64,000 bases of DNA from Ancylobacter sp. TS-1 (GCF_009223885.1 NZ_CP045144.1:1054001-1118000); one strand, 5' to 3'. Counted from the stretch's first letter, positions 1 through 9,508 are shown. Notes: generated by a model not told the origin, from the letters alone. Translations and numbers: made by a program.

Positions 1-236
1 TCGTTCAGCACGCCGCCGCGCACGAAGGCGACGACGATCCACGACACGGCCGTGGAGCTTTGTGTGATCATGCCCGCCACGGTGCCGTTGAACGCGGCGC
101 TGACCCGTCCGCGCAGCGCCCGCGCGAAGGCCGCGCGCGCCCGCCGGCCGACCAGCGGCACGAGATTGGCCGAAAGCCCCCTTACGCCGATGAAGAAAAG
201 CCCGAGACCGCTCATCAGCAGGGCAATGGTCGCCAT
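1..236 (-). CDS. Na/Pi cotransporter family protein (N-terminal part, cut by window edge)
   Basis: This is the first 78 residues of a sodium/phosphate symporter-like membrane protein (PNaS family), which would import phosphate or act as an organic-anion transporter in the inner membrane. The start ATG is at 236 on the minus strand. It opens with a hydrophobic segment (MATIALLMSGLGLFFIGVRG), then a basic stretch, and then the family hallmark QSSTA in the context AGMITQSSTAVSW, followed by another membrane segment. The QSS repeat is the substrate-binding signature of this family. The rest of the gene lies left of the window, so the second QSS repeat and any PhoU-like tail cannot be checked. Confidence 0.85.
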   Translation of the reverse strand, partial: MATIALLMSGLGLFFIGVRGLSANLVPLVGRRARAAFARALRGRVSAAFNGTVAGMITQSSTAVSWIVVAFVRGGVLN

Positions 237-407
237 GACGCTCGACTACTCTTTTTCGCGGACGGTCGGCAGAGAGGCGGCCGGGGGCGGGTTCACGGAC
301 TCGGCTGCGTTCCGGGAACGGCACAGGCAAGCCGGCGCCGTTGTGGAGCCGTCACATGACGAAGCGATGACAGCACGCTGCGCCGCCCCCTCGCCGAAAT
401 CGGGGCT

Positions 408-779
408 TCACTCGGGAAGGCCAAGCAGCGCCCGGATCTTGCCGAGCAGCCGCGGCAGCTCGACCGGCTTGGTGTCGAAATCGTCGCAGCCGGCCGCCAT
501 GGCGTCCTCGCGGTCCTTGGCCATGGCATGGGCGGTGAGCGCGATCACCGGGATACCGGCGGTCGCGGGATTTGCCTTCACCTGCCGCGTCGCCTCCCAG
601 CCGTCGAGCACCGGCAGGCTCATGTCCATGAGGATCAGCGCCGGCTGCTCGGACAGGGCGAGGTCGACGCCCTCCTGCCCGTTCACCGCCATCACCATCT
701 CGAAGCCGTTGCGCGAGAGGCGCCGCGAGAGCATGTCGCGGTTCATCTCGTTGTCCTCGACGAGAAGGATTTTCGCCAT
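408..779 (-). CDS. Single-domain response regulator (DivK/CheY-like)
   Basis: A 123-residue stand-alone receiver domain with no output domain. It starts MAKILLVEDNEMNRDML, carrying the acidic pair (ED, residues 8-9). The phospho-acceptor Asp sits in LILMDMSLP (about residue 52), the conserved Thr/Ala in IALTAHAM and the Lys in DTKP. Proteins of this type pass phosphate between kinases by protein contact, as DivK does in alphaproteobacteria. It is the last gene of a three-gene operon, starting 10 bp after the hybrid kinase stop, so the kinase is its likely phosphodonor. Whether it is DivK itself or a paralogue cannot be decided here. Confidence 0.9.
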   Translation of the reverse strand: MAKILLVEDNEMNRDMLSRRLSRNGFEMVMAVNGQEGVDLALSEQPALILMDMSLPVLDGWEATRQVKANPATAGIPVIALTAHAMAKDREDAMAAGCDDFDTKPVELPRLLGKIRALLGLPE

Positions 780-789
780 CGTGCGTGCC

Positions 790-2733
790 TCAGTGGGTGT
801 GGCTGGCGATATGGGCCAGCGCGGCGCCGAGCGTGCCGATCGGCTGCGCGCTCTTGTTCAGGATGAGCAGCGTATTGCGCGCCAGGAAGTCGCGCTCGTG
901 CTCGGTGAGTTCCTTGGCGGTGAGCACGACGATGGGCAGCTCGACGAATTTCGGCACCGCGCGGACCCGGGCCAGGAAGGCGAAGCCGTCCATGACCGGC
1001 ATCATCAGGTCGAGCAGCACCAGCGCGGGCAGCCGGTGCTCGTCGAGCCAGGCCAGCGCCTCCTCGCCATTGGCGGCCTCGGCGACACCTAATCCGACAC
1101 TCTCGATGGTCGTGCGCACCAGCGCCCGCACCTGCGGGTCGTCGTCGACGACCAGCACGACGCCCTCCTCGCTGCCGGGGGCGAATTTGTGGATCAGCGC
1201 GATCAACCGCTGCCGGTCGATCGGCTTGGTCATGTACTCGGACGCGCCGAGCGAATAGCCGAGGTTCCGGTCGTCGACGATGGTGAGCATGATGACCGGG
1301 ATGTGTTCCAGCGCCGGCTCGGACTTCATGATGCCGAGCACCGACCAGCCGTCGATCTTCGGCATCATCACGTCGAGCGTCACGATGTCCGGCGGCTCGT
1401 GGCGCATCATGTTGAGCGCCTCCACCCCGTCGCGCGCGTGGCGCAGAATGTAGCCCTCCTTGCCCAGCGTCGCCGCCAGCACCTCGTGCACCGCCGGGTC
1501 GTCATCGACCACCAGCACGGTGATCGCGCCCGGCTCGGCCGGCGCGCCGGGATCGACGAGGACGCCCGAGGCCGGGTCGGTGGCGGCGATCCTTGTCTCC
1601 GCCGGCAGCTCGATGGTGAAGGTCGAGCCCTTGCCCGTCTCGCTCGCCACCGAGATGGAGCCGCCGAGCATGGCGGCGAAGTGCTTGGTGATGGTCAGGC
1701 CGAGCCCGGTGCCGCCAAAATTGCGGGTGGTCGAGGAATCGGCCTGGGTGAAGGCCTGAAACAGGCGCCCCATCTGCTCCTCGCTCATGCCGATGCCGCT
1801 GTCGGTGACGTCGAAGCGCACCGTGCCGCAGCCATCGACCTGCGCGCCGCGCGAGATGCGCAGCGTCACCGTGCCGTTCTTGGTGAACTTGGCGGCGTTG
1901 CTGAGCAGGTTGATCAGGCTCTGCTTCAGCTTGGTGAGGTCGGTGCGCAGCGTGCCGATGTCGATCGGGCAATCGATGACGAACTGGTTGGCGTTCTTGG
2001 TCATCATCGGGGTGACGATGGTCTTCACGTCCTCGACCATGCGGCTGAGGAACACCTGCTCAAGATAGACGTCCATCCGGCCGGCCTCGATCTTGGAGAG
2101 GTCGAGGATGTCGTTGATGAGACCCAGCAGGTGCTTGCCGGCGGCCTGGATCTTGTCGAGGTCGGCCACCATGGCGGTGTTGCCCTCGTCGGCCGCGTCC
2201 TCGGAGAGAATCTCGCTGTAGCCGATGATGGCGTTGAGCGGCGTGCGCAGCTCATGGCTCATATTGGCGAGGAAGGCGGACTTCACCCGGCTGGCCGACT
2301 CCGCCGCCTCCTTGGCCTCGCGCAGCTTCATCTCAGCCTGCTTGCGCGCGGTGATGTCGGTGTAGATCGCGATGAAGCCGCCGCCCGGCACCGGATCGCG
2401 CCGCACCTCGAGGATCGTGCCGTCCGGCCGCGTGCGCTCGAACCGGTGGTGCGTCTCCAGCTGCTTGAGACGCTCGGCCAGCGCCGTCTCGATGTCGACA
2501 TCGCCGAACTCGCCGCGCGCGCCGAGATAGCGGATGTAGTCGGAGAAGGTGTGCTCGGTGCCGAGAAACTCTTCCGGCATGTCGAGATAGTCGCGGAAAA
2601 GCTGGTTCCAGATCACCAGACGATGGCCGGAATCGTACATGGCGACGCCCTGCGACATGTTCTCCAGCGTGGCGCGCAGCAGCGTCGCCTCGTGGCTGTG
2701 ATCCGTCTCGCCCTTCGGGTTGTCCAAGGCCAT
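790..2733 (-). CDS. PAS hybrid sensor histidine kinase with two receiver domains
   Basis: A 647-residue cytoplasmic hybrid kinase with no membrane segments. Domains in order are a PAS-like domain (about 20-130, PAS_7 type), a short coiled coil, HisKA with phospho-His160 in ANMSHELRTPLNAIIGYSE, HATPase with N, G1 (DSGIGM) and G2 (GGTGLGL) boxes (about 265-385), then two receivers (about 405-520 with Asp in TLDVMMP, and 525-640 with Asp in LLDLMMP). A good Shine-Dalgarno (AGAGGA) precedes the ATG at 2733. It starts 19 bp after the upstream phosphatase gene stop and is followed 10 bp later by a single-domain receiver, so signal probably flows among these three proteins. The sensed signal is unknown; the PAS position suggests an intracellular cue. 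Confidence 0.93.
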   Translation of the reverse strand: MALDNPKGETDHSHEATLLRATLENMSQGVAMYDSGHRLVIWNQLFRDYLDMPEEFLGTEHTFSDYIRYLGARGEFGDVDIETALAERLKQLETHHRFERTRPDGTILEVRRDPVPGGGFIAIYTDITARKQAEMKLREAKEAAESASRVKSAFLANMSHELRTPLNAIIGYSEILSEDAADEGNTAMVADLDKIQAAGKHLLGLINDILDLSKIEAGRMDVYLEQVFLSRMVEDVKTIVTPMMTKNANQFVIDCPIDIGTLRTDLTKLKQSLINLLSNAAKFTKNGTVTLRISRGAQVDGCGTVRFDVTDSGIGMSEEQMGRLFQAFTQADSSTTRNFGGTGLGLTITKHFAAMLGGSISVASETGKGSTFTIELPAETRIAATDPASGVLVDPGAPAEPGAITVLVVDDDPAVHEVLAATLGKEGYILRHARDGVEALNMMRHEPPDIVTLDVMMPKIDGWSVLGIMKSEPALEHIPVIMLTIVDDRNLGYSLGASEYMTKPIDRQRLIALIHKFAPGSEEGVVLVVDDDPQVRALVRTTIESVGLGVAEAANGEEALAWLDEHRLPALVLLDLMMPVMDGFAFLARVRAVPKFVELPIVVLTAKELTEHERDFLARNTLLILNKSAQPIGTLGAALAHIASHTH

Positions 2734-2752
2734 GGCGGCTTTCCTCTGATGG

Positions 2753-3934
2753 TCAGGCGACGCCCGGCGGATCGAGCGTCAGCAGCAGTGCCGCCATGTC
2801 GTCGAAGGCCGGCAGTCCAGCTTCGAAGGCGCGCACGGCGGCGGCGAGGCGCGGCAGGGGCCGCGTCTCCTCGAAGGTGAGCGCCGCGAGAAAATCGCCG
2901 ACGCGCTCTTCCCCGTAGAGATCGCCGGCCGGATCGTGCGCTTCGCTCAACCCGTCGGTGATGACCAGCAGCCTCTCGCCCGGCGCCAGCGTCACCGAGG
3001 CGGTGTGATAGGGCATATCCTCCATCACCCCGAGCGCCGGCCCGCCGGCGGCGGTCAGGCGCGAGACGGTACCGTCGACCGCGCGCAGATAAGGCGGCAC
3101 ATGGCCGGCGCGCACGAAGGCCAGCGTGCCGCTGGGCACGTCGAGCACCGCCAGCAGCAGCGTCACGAACATGCAGGAGGCGTTGCCGCGCGCCAGCGTC
3201 TCGTTGACCAGCTCCGCCGCGCGGGCCGGATCGGCGAAGAGTTCGGCGGCGTCCGGCCGCGTGCCGAGCGCGCGGAACATCGAATGGGTGCGCGCCATCA
3301 TCAGCGCCGCGCCGGCCCCCTTGTCGGAGACGTCACCGATCACCGCGACGATCTTGCGGTCGCCGATGGGGAAATAGTCGACAAGATCGCCGCCCACTTC
3401 CTTCGCCGGCTCCAGGAACGTCTCGATCGCCACGGCGCGGCCGCCGACCGTGCCGGCGAAAGGCGGCGGCACCAGCGCGAGCTGCAGCGTGCGCGCCTCG
3501 GTCAACTCGATCTGCTTGCGCTTGAGTTCGTCGCGGGTGCGGTCGCGCAGGAACTTCTTTTCCAGCGTGGCGAGCACGCGGGCGCGCAGGAGCGTCGGGT
3601 TGAACGGCTTGAAGATGAAGTCGTCGGCGCCAAGCTCGATGCAGCGCACCACCGGCTCGATCTCGTTGAGCGCCGAGACGACGATAACCGGCAGGTCGTT
3701 GATGCGCCCGTCGGCGCGCAGGCGGTCGAGCACGCCGAAACCGTCGAGTTCCGGCATCATGATGTCGAGCAGCACGAGGTCGTAGGACGTCTGGCCGATG
3801 GCGGCGAGCGCCTCGACCCCATCGGCCGCCTCGTCGATGCGGGAAAAGCCCAGCCGGCGCAGGCGGCGCATCAGCAGGTCCCGGTTCTCGGCGACATCGT
3901 CGACCACCAGAATCGACGCGTTCTGGTCCGTCAT
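2753..3934 (-). CDS. Receiver domain-PP2C (RsbU/SpoIIE-type) serine phosphatase
   Basis: A 393-residue protein with an N-terminal receiver (about 8-125, phospho-Asp in VLLDIMMPELDG) and a C-terminal PP2C-like SpoIIE phosphatase domain. Metal-binding motifs are EVGGDLVDYF and VIGDVSDKGAGAA, with a final acidic motif DDMAALLL. The linker (about 130-165) is predicted to be helical. Such enzymes dephosphorylate an anti-sigma-factor antagonist when the receiver is phosphorylated. ATG at 3934 was chosen because the receiver begins right after it; upstream in-frame codons encode non-conserved sequence. It is the first gene of the operon with the hybrid kinase. No STAS antagonist or anti-sigma kinase is encoded nearby, so its substrate is elsewhere. 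Confidence 0.9.
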   Translation of the reverse strand: MTDQNASILVVDDVAENRDLLMRRLRRLGFSRIDEAADGVEALAAIGQTSYDLVLLDIMMPELDGFGVLDRLRADGRINDLPVIVVSALNEIEPVVRCIELGADDFIFKPFNPTLLRARVLATLEKKFLRDRTRDELKRKQIELTEARTLQLALVPPPFAGTVGGRAVAIETFLEPAKEVGGDLVDYFPIGDRKIVAVIGDVSDKGAGAALMMARTHSMFRALGTRPDAAELFADPARAAELVNETLARGNASCMFVTLLLAVLDVPSGTLAFVRAGHVPPYLRAVDGTVSRLTAAGGPALGVMEDMPYHTASVTLAPGERLLVITDGLSEAHDPAGDLYGEERVGDFLAALTFEETRPLPRLAAAVRAFEAGLPAFDDMAALLLTLDPPGVA

Positions 3935-4124
3935 GATCCCGCTTCCACCAAGCTCCGAGAAGGCTGCCCCCGACGCGGGGCCAACGGAATATCCACGCAA
4001 TGCCCCGACATAGCAACGCCGCCGCAATTCCTCGCCCCGACAATTATTGCATCGACCACAGCGGGAAAGCACCGTGGCGAACGGCGCCCCGGCGCCCTAG
4101 ATATGGGAGCAGGGAGGCGCACAG

Positions 4125-4430
4125 GTGCCGATGAAGATTCTCACAGCGGCGACGCTGGTTCTGGTGCTTGGCGCCGGAGCGGCGCTCGCGCAGACAGGCT
4201 CGCCCTACATGCCGCAACGTCCCGGCTCGGTTCGCCCGAACAGTCAGAATCTGATGCAGGGCCCGTCGAACTGGACGGCTCAGCAGCGCCGGCTCAACGT
4301 GCCCGGCGCCACCGCCAATCCCAGCCTGCGGCGCGACACCCTGCCCTACACCGCCCCGCCCCCGGTCGCCCCGCCCGCCCCGAAGCCGCAGCCCGCGCCC
4401 GTTCGCCCGGCCGAGACGCCGGACGAGTAG
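4125..4430 (+). CDS. Small secreted proline-rich protein of unknown function
   Basis: A 101-residue protein that I cannot assign to a family. It has a clear signal peptide (MKILTAATLVLVLGAGAALAQ) with a likely cleavage after ALA. The mature part is polar and the C-terminal third is Pro/Ala-rich (PPPVAPPAPKPQPAPVRP), typical of disordered periplasmic or envelope-associated proteins. GTG at 4125 is preferred because AGGGAGG lies about 7 bp upstream; ATG at 4131 is an alternative that only removes two residues. It is a single gene, divergent from the phosphatase operon, and its 3' side carries a palindromic repeat. Confidence 0.7.
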   Translation: MPMKILTAATLVLVLGAGAALAQTGSPYMPQRPGSVRPNSQNLMQGPSNWTAQQRRLNVPGATANPSLRRDTLPYTAPPPVAPPAPKPQPAPVRPAETPDE

Positions 4431-4466
4431 ACTCTCGCTTCCACCACGCCGTCATCCCCTTCGCCC

Positions 4467-4558
4467 CGTCATCCCGGCCGAAGGCGAAGCGGTAGAGCCG
4501 GGATCGCTCGCCACTGGGCACGCGATCCCGGATCGGCCTTTGGCCGTCCGGGATGACG
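4467..4558. repeat. Palindromic intergenic element, copy 1
   Basis: A structured ~92-bp element. The outer arms CGTCATCCCGG and CCGGGATGACG are perfect inverted repeats, and the inner arms CCGGGATCGC and GCGATCCCGG form a second hairpin. A small GGCC-TTT-GGCC hairpin lies near the right arm. The same layout recurs at about 7.5, 11.8, 19.0 and 43.5 kb. This copy separates the convergent small secreted gene and thrS. Confidence 0.9.
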
Positions 4559-4579
4559 ATTGCGGGAGGGAAGGCCGCT

Positions 4580-6580
4580 TCAGTCCCGCAGCGTATCCGG
4601 CGGGCTCGCTTCCGCCACCAGCGAGGCGAGCGCCTCGTCGAGCGTCAGCGCGGTCTGGTTGGGCGAGCCGAGCCGGCGGATTGAGACGGTGCGCTCGGCG
4701 GCTTCTTTGCGGCCGACGACGATCAGCGCCGGCACCTTGGCCAGCGAGTGCTCGCGCACCTTGTAGTTGATCTTCTCGTTGCGAATATCCAGCTCGACCC
4801 GCAGGCCGCGCTTCTTCGCCAGCGCGACGATCTCCTGCGCGTAGTCGTCGCCCTCCGAGGTGATCGTCGCCACCACCGCCTGCACCGGCGCCAGCCAGAG
4901 CGGGAAATGGCCGGCATGGTGCTCGATGAGGATGCCGGTGAAACGCTCCATCGAGCCGCAGATGGCGCGGTGGATCATGACCGGCGTCTTCTTCTGCCCG
5001 TCCGCGTCGACATAGAAGGCGCCGAAGCGTTCCGGCAGGTTGAAGTCGACCTGCGTGGTGCCGCACTGCCATTCGCGCCCGATGGCGTCGCGCAGCGTGT
5101 ACTCGAACTTCGGCCCGTAGAACGCGCCCTCGCCCGGCAGGATGCCGGTCTTGATCTTGCCGCCGGACTCCGCCTCGATCTGGGTCAGCACCCGGCCCAT
5201 CACGTCCTCGGCGTGGTCCCAAACCGCGTCCGAGCCGACGCGCTTGTCGGGCCGGGTGGAGAGCTTCACCACGATCTCGTCGAAGCCGAAATCGGCATAG
5301 GTCGAGAGGATCAGCTCGTTGATCTTCAGGCACTCGGCCGCCATCTGCTCCTCGGTGCAAAAGATATGGGCGTCGTCCTGGGTGAAGCCGCGCACGCGCA
5401 TCAGCCCGTGCAGCGCGCCGGAAGGCTCGTAGCGGTGCACATTGCCGAATTCGGCGAGGCGCATGGGCAGGTCGCGGTAGCTCTTCAGCCCGTGCTTGAA
5501 GATCTGCACATGGCCGGGGCAGTTCATCGGCTTGAGCGCGTACACGCGGTCATTGTCCTCGGTGTCGCCGGCCGGCTGCACCTTGAACATGTTGTCCTTG
5601 TACCAGCCCCAGTGACCGGAGGTCTCCCACAGCGACTTGTCGAGCACCTGCGGCGCGTTGACCTCGGCATAGTCCGCCGCCAGGCGCCGGCGCATGTAGG
5701 AAACGAGGTTCTGGAACAGGTTCCAGCCCTTCGGGTGCCAGAACACGACGCCCGGCCCCTCCTCCTGGAAGTGGAACAGGTCCATCTCGCGGCCGAGCCG
5801 GCGGTGGTCGCGCTTCTCGGCCTCCTCCAGCTGGAGGATGTAGGCGTCGAGTTCCTCGCGGGTGCGCCAGGCCGTGCCGTAGATGCGGGTCAGCATCTGG
5901 TTGTTGCTGTCGCCGCGCCAATAGGCGCCGGCCACCTTCATCAGCTTGAAGGCATCGCCCACCTTGCCGACGGAGGGCATGTGCGGGCCGCGGCAGAGGT
6001 CGAACCACTCGCCCTGCCTGTAGATCTTGATCTTCTGGTCGGCGGGGATCGCGTCCACCAGCTCGACCTTGAACGCCTCGCCCTTCTCGGCGAAGACGCG
6101 CTTGGTGGCGTCGCGGTCCCAGACCTCCTTGGTGAAGGGCGCGTCGCGGGCGATGATCTCGCGCATCTTCTTCTCGATGGCGGTGAAATCGTCCGGGGTG
6201 AACGGCTCGTTGCGGAAGAAGTCGTAGTAGAAGCCGTTCTCGATCACCGGGCCGATCGTCACCTGCGTGCCGGGCCACAGTTCCTGCACCGCCTCGGCCA
6301 GCACATGGGCGGCGTCGTGGCGGATGAGTTCGAGCGCCTCCGGGCTCTCGCGGGTGACGAGCTCGAAGCGGGCATCGGCGGTGATGGGATCGGAAAGGTC
6401 GCTCAGCTCGCCGTCGAGCTTCATCGCCAGCGACTTCTTGGCCAGCGACTTGGCGATGGAGGCGGCGACCTCGGCGCCCGTGGTGCCGGAGGCGAAGGCT
6501 CGGACGGCACCGTCGGGGAAGGTGAGGTTCACAGTTGCCGGCCCGTCGGCAACGTTCTGACTCACGAGATTTTCGGACAT
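4580..6580 (-). CDS. thrS: Threonine--tRNA ligase
   Basis: A 666-residue class II aminoacyl-tRNA synthetase that charges tRNA-Thr in the cytoplasm. Order of parts: TGS domain (about 18-80), second additional domain with [10 protein letters not shown] (editing-site HxxxH), catalytic core with motif 2 region [21 protein letters not shown], zinc ligands including CPGH, motif 3 near [10 protein letters not shown], and the anticodon-binding domain at the C-terminus. ATG at 6580 was chosen because AGGAG lies about 10 bp upstream and it matches the family N-terminus; longer in-frame readings add unconserved Arg-rich sequence. yidD lies 49 bp upstream on the same strand. Confidence 0.97.
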   Translation of the reverse strand: MSENLVSQNVADGPATVNLTFPDGAVRAFASGTTGAEVAASIAKSLAKKSLAMKLDGELSDLSDPITADARFELVTRESPEALELIRHDAAHVLAEAVQELWPGTQVTIGPVIENGFYYDFFRNEPFTPDDFTAIEKKMREIIARDAPFTKEVWDRDATKRVFAEKGEAFKVELVDAIPADQKIKIYRQGEWFDLCRGPHMPSVGKVGDAFKLMKVAGAYWRGDSNNQMLTRIYGTAWRTREELDAYILQLEEAEKRDHRRLGREMDLFHFQEEGPGVVFWHPKGWNLFQNLVSYMRRRLAADYAEVNAPQVLDKSLWETSGHWGWYKDNMFKVQPAGDTEDNDRVYALKPMNCPGHVQIFKHGLKSYRDLPMRLAEFGNVHRYEPSGALHGLMRVRGFTQDDAHIFCTEEQMAAECLKINELILSTYADFGFDEIVVKLSTRPDKRVGSDAVWDHAEDVMGRVLTQIEAESGGKIKTGILPGEGAFYGPKFEYTLRDAIGREWQCGTTQVDFNLPERFGAFYVDADGQKKTPVMIHRAICGSMERFTGILIEHHAGHFPLWLAPVQAVVATITSEGDDYAQEIVALAKKRGLRVELDIRNEKINYKVREHSLAKVPALIVVGRKEAAERTVSIRRLGSPNQTALTLDEALASLVAEASPPDTLRD

Positions 6581-6629
6581 GTCATTTTCTCCTGCCCACT
6601 CCTGCGAACCACGCAGGTAGGCTTGTTGG

Positions 6630-6971
6630 TCAATCGTCGCGCGCGCCCTCCGGTTTCGGGGCCCGCGCGTAGCGCCACGGCATATACCACGCCGCTTTTG
6701 GCGGCAATTCGACCGGCACCGCCTCGTAGCCGGAGCCGCCCCAGGGATTGCAGCGGCACACGCGCCCCGCCGCCATCCAGCCCCCCGCCCAGGCACCGTG
6801 CCGTTCGATCGCTTCCTCGGCGAATTCCGAACAGGTGGGGAGATAGCGGCACTGCCGGCCCATGAAGGCCGAGAAGGTGTAGCGATAGACGAGAATCGGC
6901 GCCCGCAGCAGCAGGCGCGGCAGGCGCGCGGCCAGCGCCGCCACGCTCGTCGACGGACGCGGCGCGCTCAT
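6630..6971 (-). CDS. yidD: Membrane protein insertion efficiency factor YidD
   Basis: A 113-residue YidD family protein, thought to assist YidC-dependent insertion of inner-membrane proteins. The hallmark is [18 protein letters not shown] followed by [12 protein letters not shown] and [12 protein letters not shown]; the three conserved Cys residues are present. An amphipathic N-terminal helix precedes the core. In many bacteria yidD sits with rnpA-yidC; here it directly precedes thrS on the same strand (49-bp gap), so the two may be co-transcribed. Confidence 0.93.
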   Translation of the reverse strand: MSAPRPSTSVAALAARLPRLLLRAPILVYRYTFSAFMGRQCRYLPTCSEFAEEAIERHGAWAGGWMAAGRVCRCNPWGGSGYEAVPVELPPKAAWYMPWRYARAPKPEGARDD

Positions 6972-7063
6972 TGCCCGCCCCTATCCCGGAACCGGTCGCC
7001 GTCCCGGGCGTTCCCCCTTGCAAGGACCGGCGCCGGCGCCGGTCCCGAATGGGGGAGATGACG

Positions 7064-7501
7064 ATGACGGCACCCGACGCCCGGCCCGCCTGTGGCGTTC
7101 CGCTGGTACTGGCCCTGATACTGGGCCTGCTCCTCGTGGCTCCCGCCCATGCCCAGCAGCCGGCCGTGACGGAACCGGCCCCGGCCGCCGGCGGCACCCA
7201 GCCGGAGGCTTCCACCGCGGGGTCGCCGGAGATGGACCCCGACATGCAGCGCGTGGCGGTCTGCAAGGCCGATGCGCTGCGGAAGCTGAAGGAGCGTTCG
7301 CCCTCGATCAACGACATCTATATCGACGTCGACGGCCTCACCATCGCGCAGGCCGAGGCCAAGCTCGGCGACACGGCCGTCAAAGGCGTCATCATGGGCG
7401 AGGCCTATATCCAACGCGACCGCTCCGATACCGCCAACCGCTTCCTCTGCCTCACCGGCGAGAACGGCGAGGTGCTGTTTACGTTCTTCACCGAACGGTG
7501 A
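7064..7501 (+). CDS. Secreted protein of unknown function
   Basis: A 145-residue exported protein with no family that I recognise. The signal peptide runs to about residue 30 (VPLVLALILGLLLVAPAHAQ, cleavage after AHA). After a Pro/Ala-rich linker there is a compact domain (about 55-145) with two Cys residues (VAVCKAD and RFLCLTGE) that could form a disulfide, ending in LFTFFTER. ATG 7064 was chosen because GGGGGAG lies 6 bp upstream; ATG 7058 would abut that site. It is divergent from yidD and followed by palindromic element copy 2. Confidence 0.75.
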   Translation: MTAPDARPACGVPLVLALILGLLLVAPAHAQQPAVTEPAPAAGGTQPEASTAGSPEMDPDMQRVAVCKADALRKLKERSPSINDIYIDVDGLTIAQAEAKLGDTAVKGVIMGEAYIQRDRSDTANRFLCLTGENGEVLFTFFTER

Positions 7502-7512
7502 TTGTCCCGCAC

Positions 7513-7602
7513 CGTCATCCCGGCCGGAGCGCAGCGCAGAGCCGGGATCGCCCACCGATGTCACGCGATCCCGGATCGGCCTGCCGGCCGTCCGGGATGC
7601 CG
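7513..7602. repeat. Palindromic intergenic element, copy 2
   Basis: Same layout and orientation as the element at 4467. The left arm is CGTCATCCCGGCCGG, the inner hairpin arms are CCGGGATCGC and GCGATCCCGG, and the right part contains GGCC-GTCCGGGAT. The outer right arm is slightly decayed (GGATGCCGA). It lies between the 3' ends of two convergent genes. Confidence 0.85.
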
Positions 7603-7608
7603 ACATCC

Positions 7609-8055
7609 CTACTCTGCCGCCTGCGCGGCGCGCGCGGCGATCTGGTCGAGCGCGTCGACCACCGCGTCGAAGGTCAGCAGCGTCGAGGCGTGGCGCGCCT
7701 TGTAGTCGCGCACCGGCTCCAGCACGGCGAGTTCCGCCCAGCGGCCACCTGGCGGCGGGCCGTTCTCTTTCAGCATGCGCCGCATCGCCTCGCGCACCTC
7801 GCGCAGTTCCGCCTCGGTCGAACCGACGACGAGGCCGCCCATCACCGAGGAGGAGGCCTGCCCCAGCGCGCAGGCGCGCACCTCATGGGCGAAATCGGCC
7901 ACCACGCCGTCGCGCAGCACGAGATCGACCGTGACGGTGGAACCGCAAAGCTTGGAGTGCGCCGTTGCCGAGGCGTCGGGCGCCTCAAGCCGGCCCAGAC
8001 GTGGTATCTCGGCAGCCAGTTCAAGTATGCGCCGATTGTAGATTTCGTTCAGCAT
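7609..8055 (-). CDS. Iron-sulfur cluster assembly scaffold protein (NifU-N/SufU-like)
   Basis: A 148-residue protein of the IscU/NifU N-terminal fold. Three candidate ligand Cys positions are visible: SKLCGSTV (instead of the classical NPxCGD), RACALGQASSS with the CxxGQASSS-type signature, and the lack of a third distal Cys, since the C-terminal region ends in ARHASTLLTFDAV where IscU proteins have RxxC. Scaffold proteins hold a nascent Fe-S cluster and transfer it to target enzymes. ATG at 8055 matches the family start (MLNEIYNRRILELA). The SRHAS-type replacement of the third Cys is common in alphaproteobacterial relatives, so function as a genuine scaffold is an inference. Confidence 0.85.
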   Translation of the reverse strand: MLNEIYNRRILELAAEIPRLGRLEAPDASATAHSKLCGSTVTVDLVLRDGVVADFAHEVRACALGQASSSVMGGLVVGSTEAELREVREAMRRMLKENGPPPGGRWAELAVLEPVRDYKARHASTLLTFDAVVDALDQIAARAAQAAE

Positions 8056-8297
8056 GCCTTGTCCGTTCGCTTCGGCAAATCCAGCCTCGGCCTGCATTGC
8101 GGCCTGACCGCACTGGCCTATATAGGTGCGGTGGCGGCCCTGCGAAAGCAACAACCGGATGTCTCTTCCGGTGCGTTCGCAGGGAAGCTATTCTCGGGAC
8201 GCGTCGCTGATCCAGGGCGGGAGATGGCGCGTATGGCGAGTCGAACCGGCGACACCTCGGCGCCCGGTAGCAATCGCGCCGTCGAACGGAGTCCGTC

Positions 8298-8936
8298 ATG
8301 GATGCAGTGCTCAAGTCGCTCATGCGTAGTGCCCAGAACGAGATCGAAGCCTCCGCCGCGCGCCGCCCCTCCCGCGAGGATGCGGAAGCGGCCGTTCGCA
8401 CGCTGATCGCGTGGGCCGGCGACGACCCCGCCCGCGAGGGCCTGCTGGACACCCCCAAGCGCGTCGTGCGCGCCTATGAGGAATTCTACAGCGGCTACCG
8501 CGCCGATCCGGAAGCCATTCTCGACCGCACCTTCGGCGAGATCGGCAATTTCGACGATATGGTGATGGTGCGCGACATCGAGTTCCACTCGCACTGCGAG
8601 CACCACATGGTGCCGTTCGTCGGCAAGGCGCACATCGCCTATTTCCCGGTCGAGCGCGTGGTCGGCCTGTCCAAGATCGCCCGCATCGTCGACATTTTCG
8701 CGCGCCGCCTGCAGACGCAGGAGCACCTCACCTCGCAGATCATCACGGCGATGGACGAGATTCTCAAGCCGCGCGGCGTCGCGGTGCTGATCGAGGCCGA
8801 GCACATGTGCATGGCGATGCGCGGCGTGCGCAAGCAGGGCGCTTCCACCGTCACCTCCCAGTTCACCGGCGTGTTCCGCGACGATCCGCAGGAGCAGGTT
8901 CGCTTCATGAGCCTGCTGCGCGGCATGCGTCCGTGA
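8298..8936 (+). CDS. folE: GTP cyclohydrolase I
   Basis: A 212-residue GTP cyclohydrolase I, converting GTP to 7,8-dihydroneopterin triphosphate, the first step of folate and pterin synthesis. Key residues are visible: [21 protein letters not shown] with the Zn-binding Cys and His, the second Zn Cys in [16 protein letters not shown], and the signature [18 protein letters not shown]. Length is typical of type IA enzymes. hisI begins 4 bp after the stop, so the two genes are translationally linked. A divergent Fe-S scaffold gene lies upstream with 242 bp between the starts. Confidence 0.97.
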   Translation: MDAVLKSLMRSAQNEIEASAARRPSREDAEAAVRTLIAWAGDDPAREGLLDTPKRVVRAYEEFYSGYRADPEAILDRTFGEIGNFDDMVMVRDIEFHSHCEHHMVPFVGKAHIAYFPVERVVGLSKIARIVDIFARRLQTQEHLTSQIITAMDEILKPRGVAVLIEAEHMCMAMRGVRKQGASTVTSQFTGVFRDDPQEQVRFMSLLRGMRP

Positions 8937-8940
8937 TCCC

Positions 8941-9441
8941 GTGACCGACGCTCCCTTTTCCGCGCGCGGCAGCAAGGCCGAGATCGAGGAAGGCGACCGC
9001 CTCTCCCCGAAATTCGACGCCGACGGCTTCGTCACCGCCGTCACCGTCGATGCCGATGACGGCACGGTGCTGATGGTCGCGCATATGGACCGGCAGGCGC
9101 TGGCGCTGACCATCGAGACCGGCATCGCCCACTATTTCAGCCGCTCGCGCGGGCGGCTGTGGAAGAAGGGCGAGGAAAGCGGCCATCTCCAGACGCTGGT
9201 CGAGCTGCGCGTCGACTGCGATCAGGACGCCGTGGTGCTGCGCGTGCGGATGGCGGAGCTTGGGCCGGGAATTCCGGGCGCCTCGTGCCACACCGGGCAC
9301 CGCTCCTGCTTCTTCCGCACCGTACCGCTCGGCAGCCCGCCCTCGCCCGAGCTGACGCTTTCGGTCAATGATGGCGGCAAGCTGTTCGACCCGGCGGCGG
9401 TCTACGCGGCGCCGAAGAAGACCGACACGCCCCGCTTCTGA
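8941..9441 (+). CDS. hisI: Phosphoribosyl-AMP cyclohydrolase
   Basis: A 166-residue HisI that opens the purine ring of PR-AMP in histidine synthesis. Visible family motifs are [43 protein letters not shown] (metal-binding aspartates) and the Cys-rich end CHTGHRSCF. It is the monofunctional form, without the HisE pyrophosphohydrolase domain, as usual in alphaproteobacteria. The start is GTG at 8941, 4 bp after folE. A hairpin terminator lies about 35 bp after the stop. Confidence 0.96.
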   Translation: MTDAPFSARGSKAEIEEGDRLSPKFDADGFVTAVTVDADDGTVLMVAHMDRQALALTIETGIAHYFSRSRGRLWKKGEESGHLQTLVELRVDCDQDAVVLRVRMAELGPGIPGASCHTGHRSCFFRTVPLGSPPSPELTLSVNDGGKLFDPAAVYAAPKKTDTPRF

Positions 9442-9475
9442 GTGCCGTTCGCACGGCCCGGCAAGGGCCGCCGAT

Positions 9476-9499
9476 CGGCCCGGCCTGCGGGCCGGGCCG
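9476..9499. terminator. Hairpin terminator after hisI
   Basis: A 9-10 bp GC-rich stem (GGCCCGGCC and GGCCGGGCC, plus a closing C-G pair) with loop TGCG, followed by TCATTT. It lies between the convergent hisI and CBS-protein genes and could stop transcription from the hisI side. Confidence 0.65.
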
Positions 9500-9508
9500 T
9501 CATTTCGC

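Noticed and set aside
1189..2880. 563-codon plus-strand frame opposite the hybrid kinase
   Set aside because: His/Arg/Asp-rich shadow; kinase motifs are intact on the minus strand.
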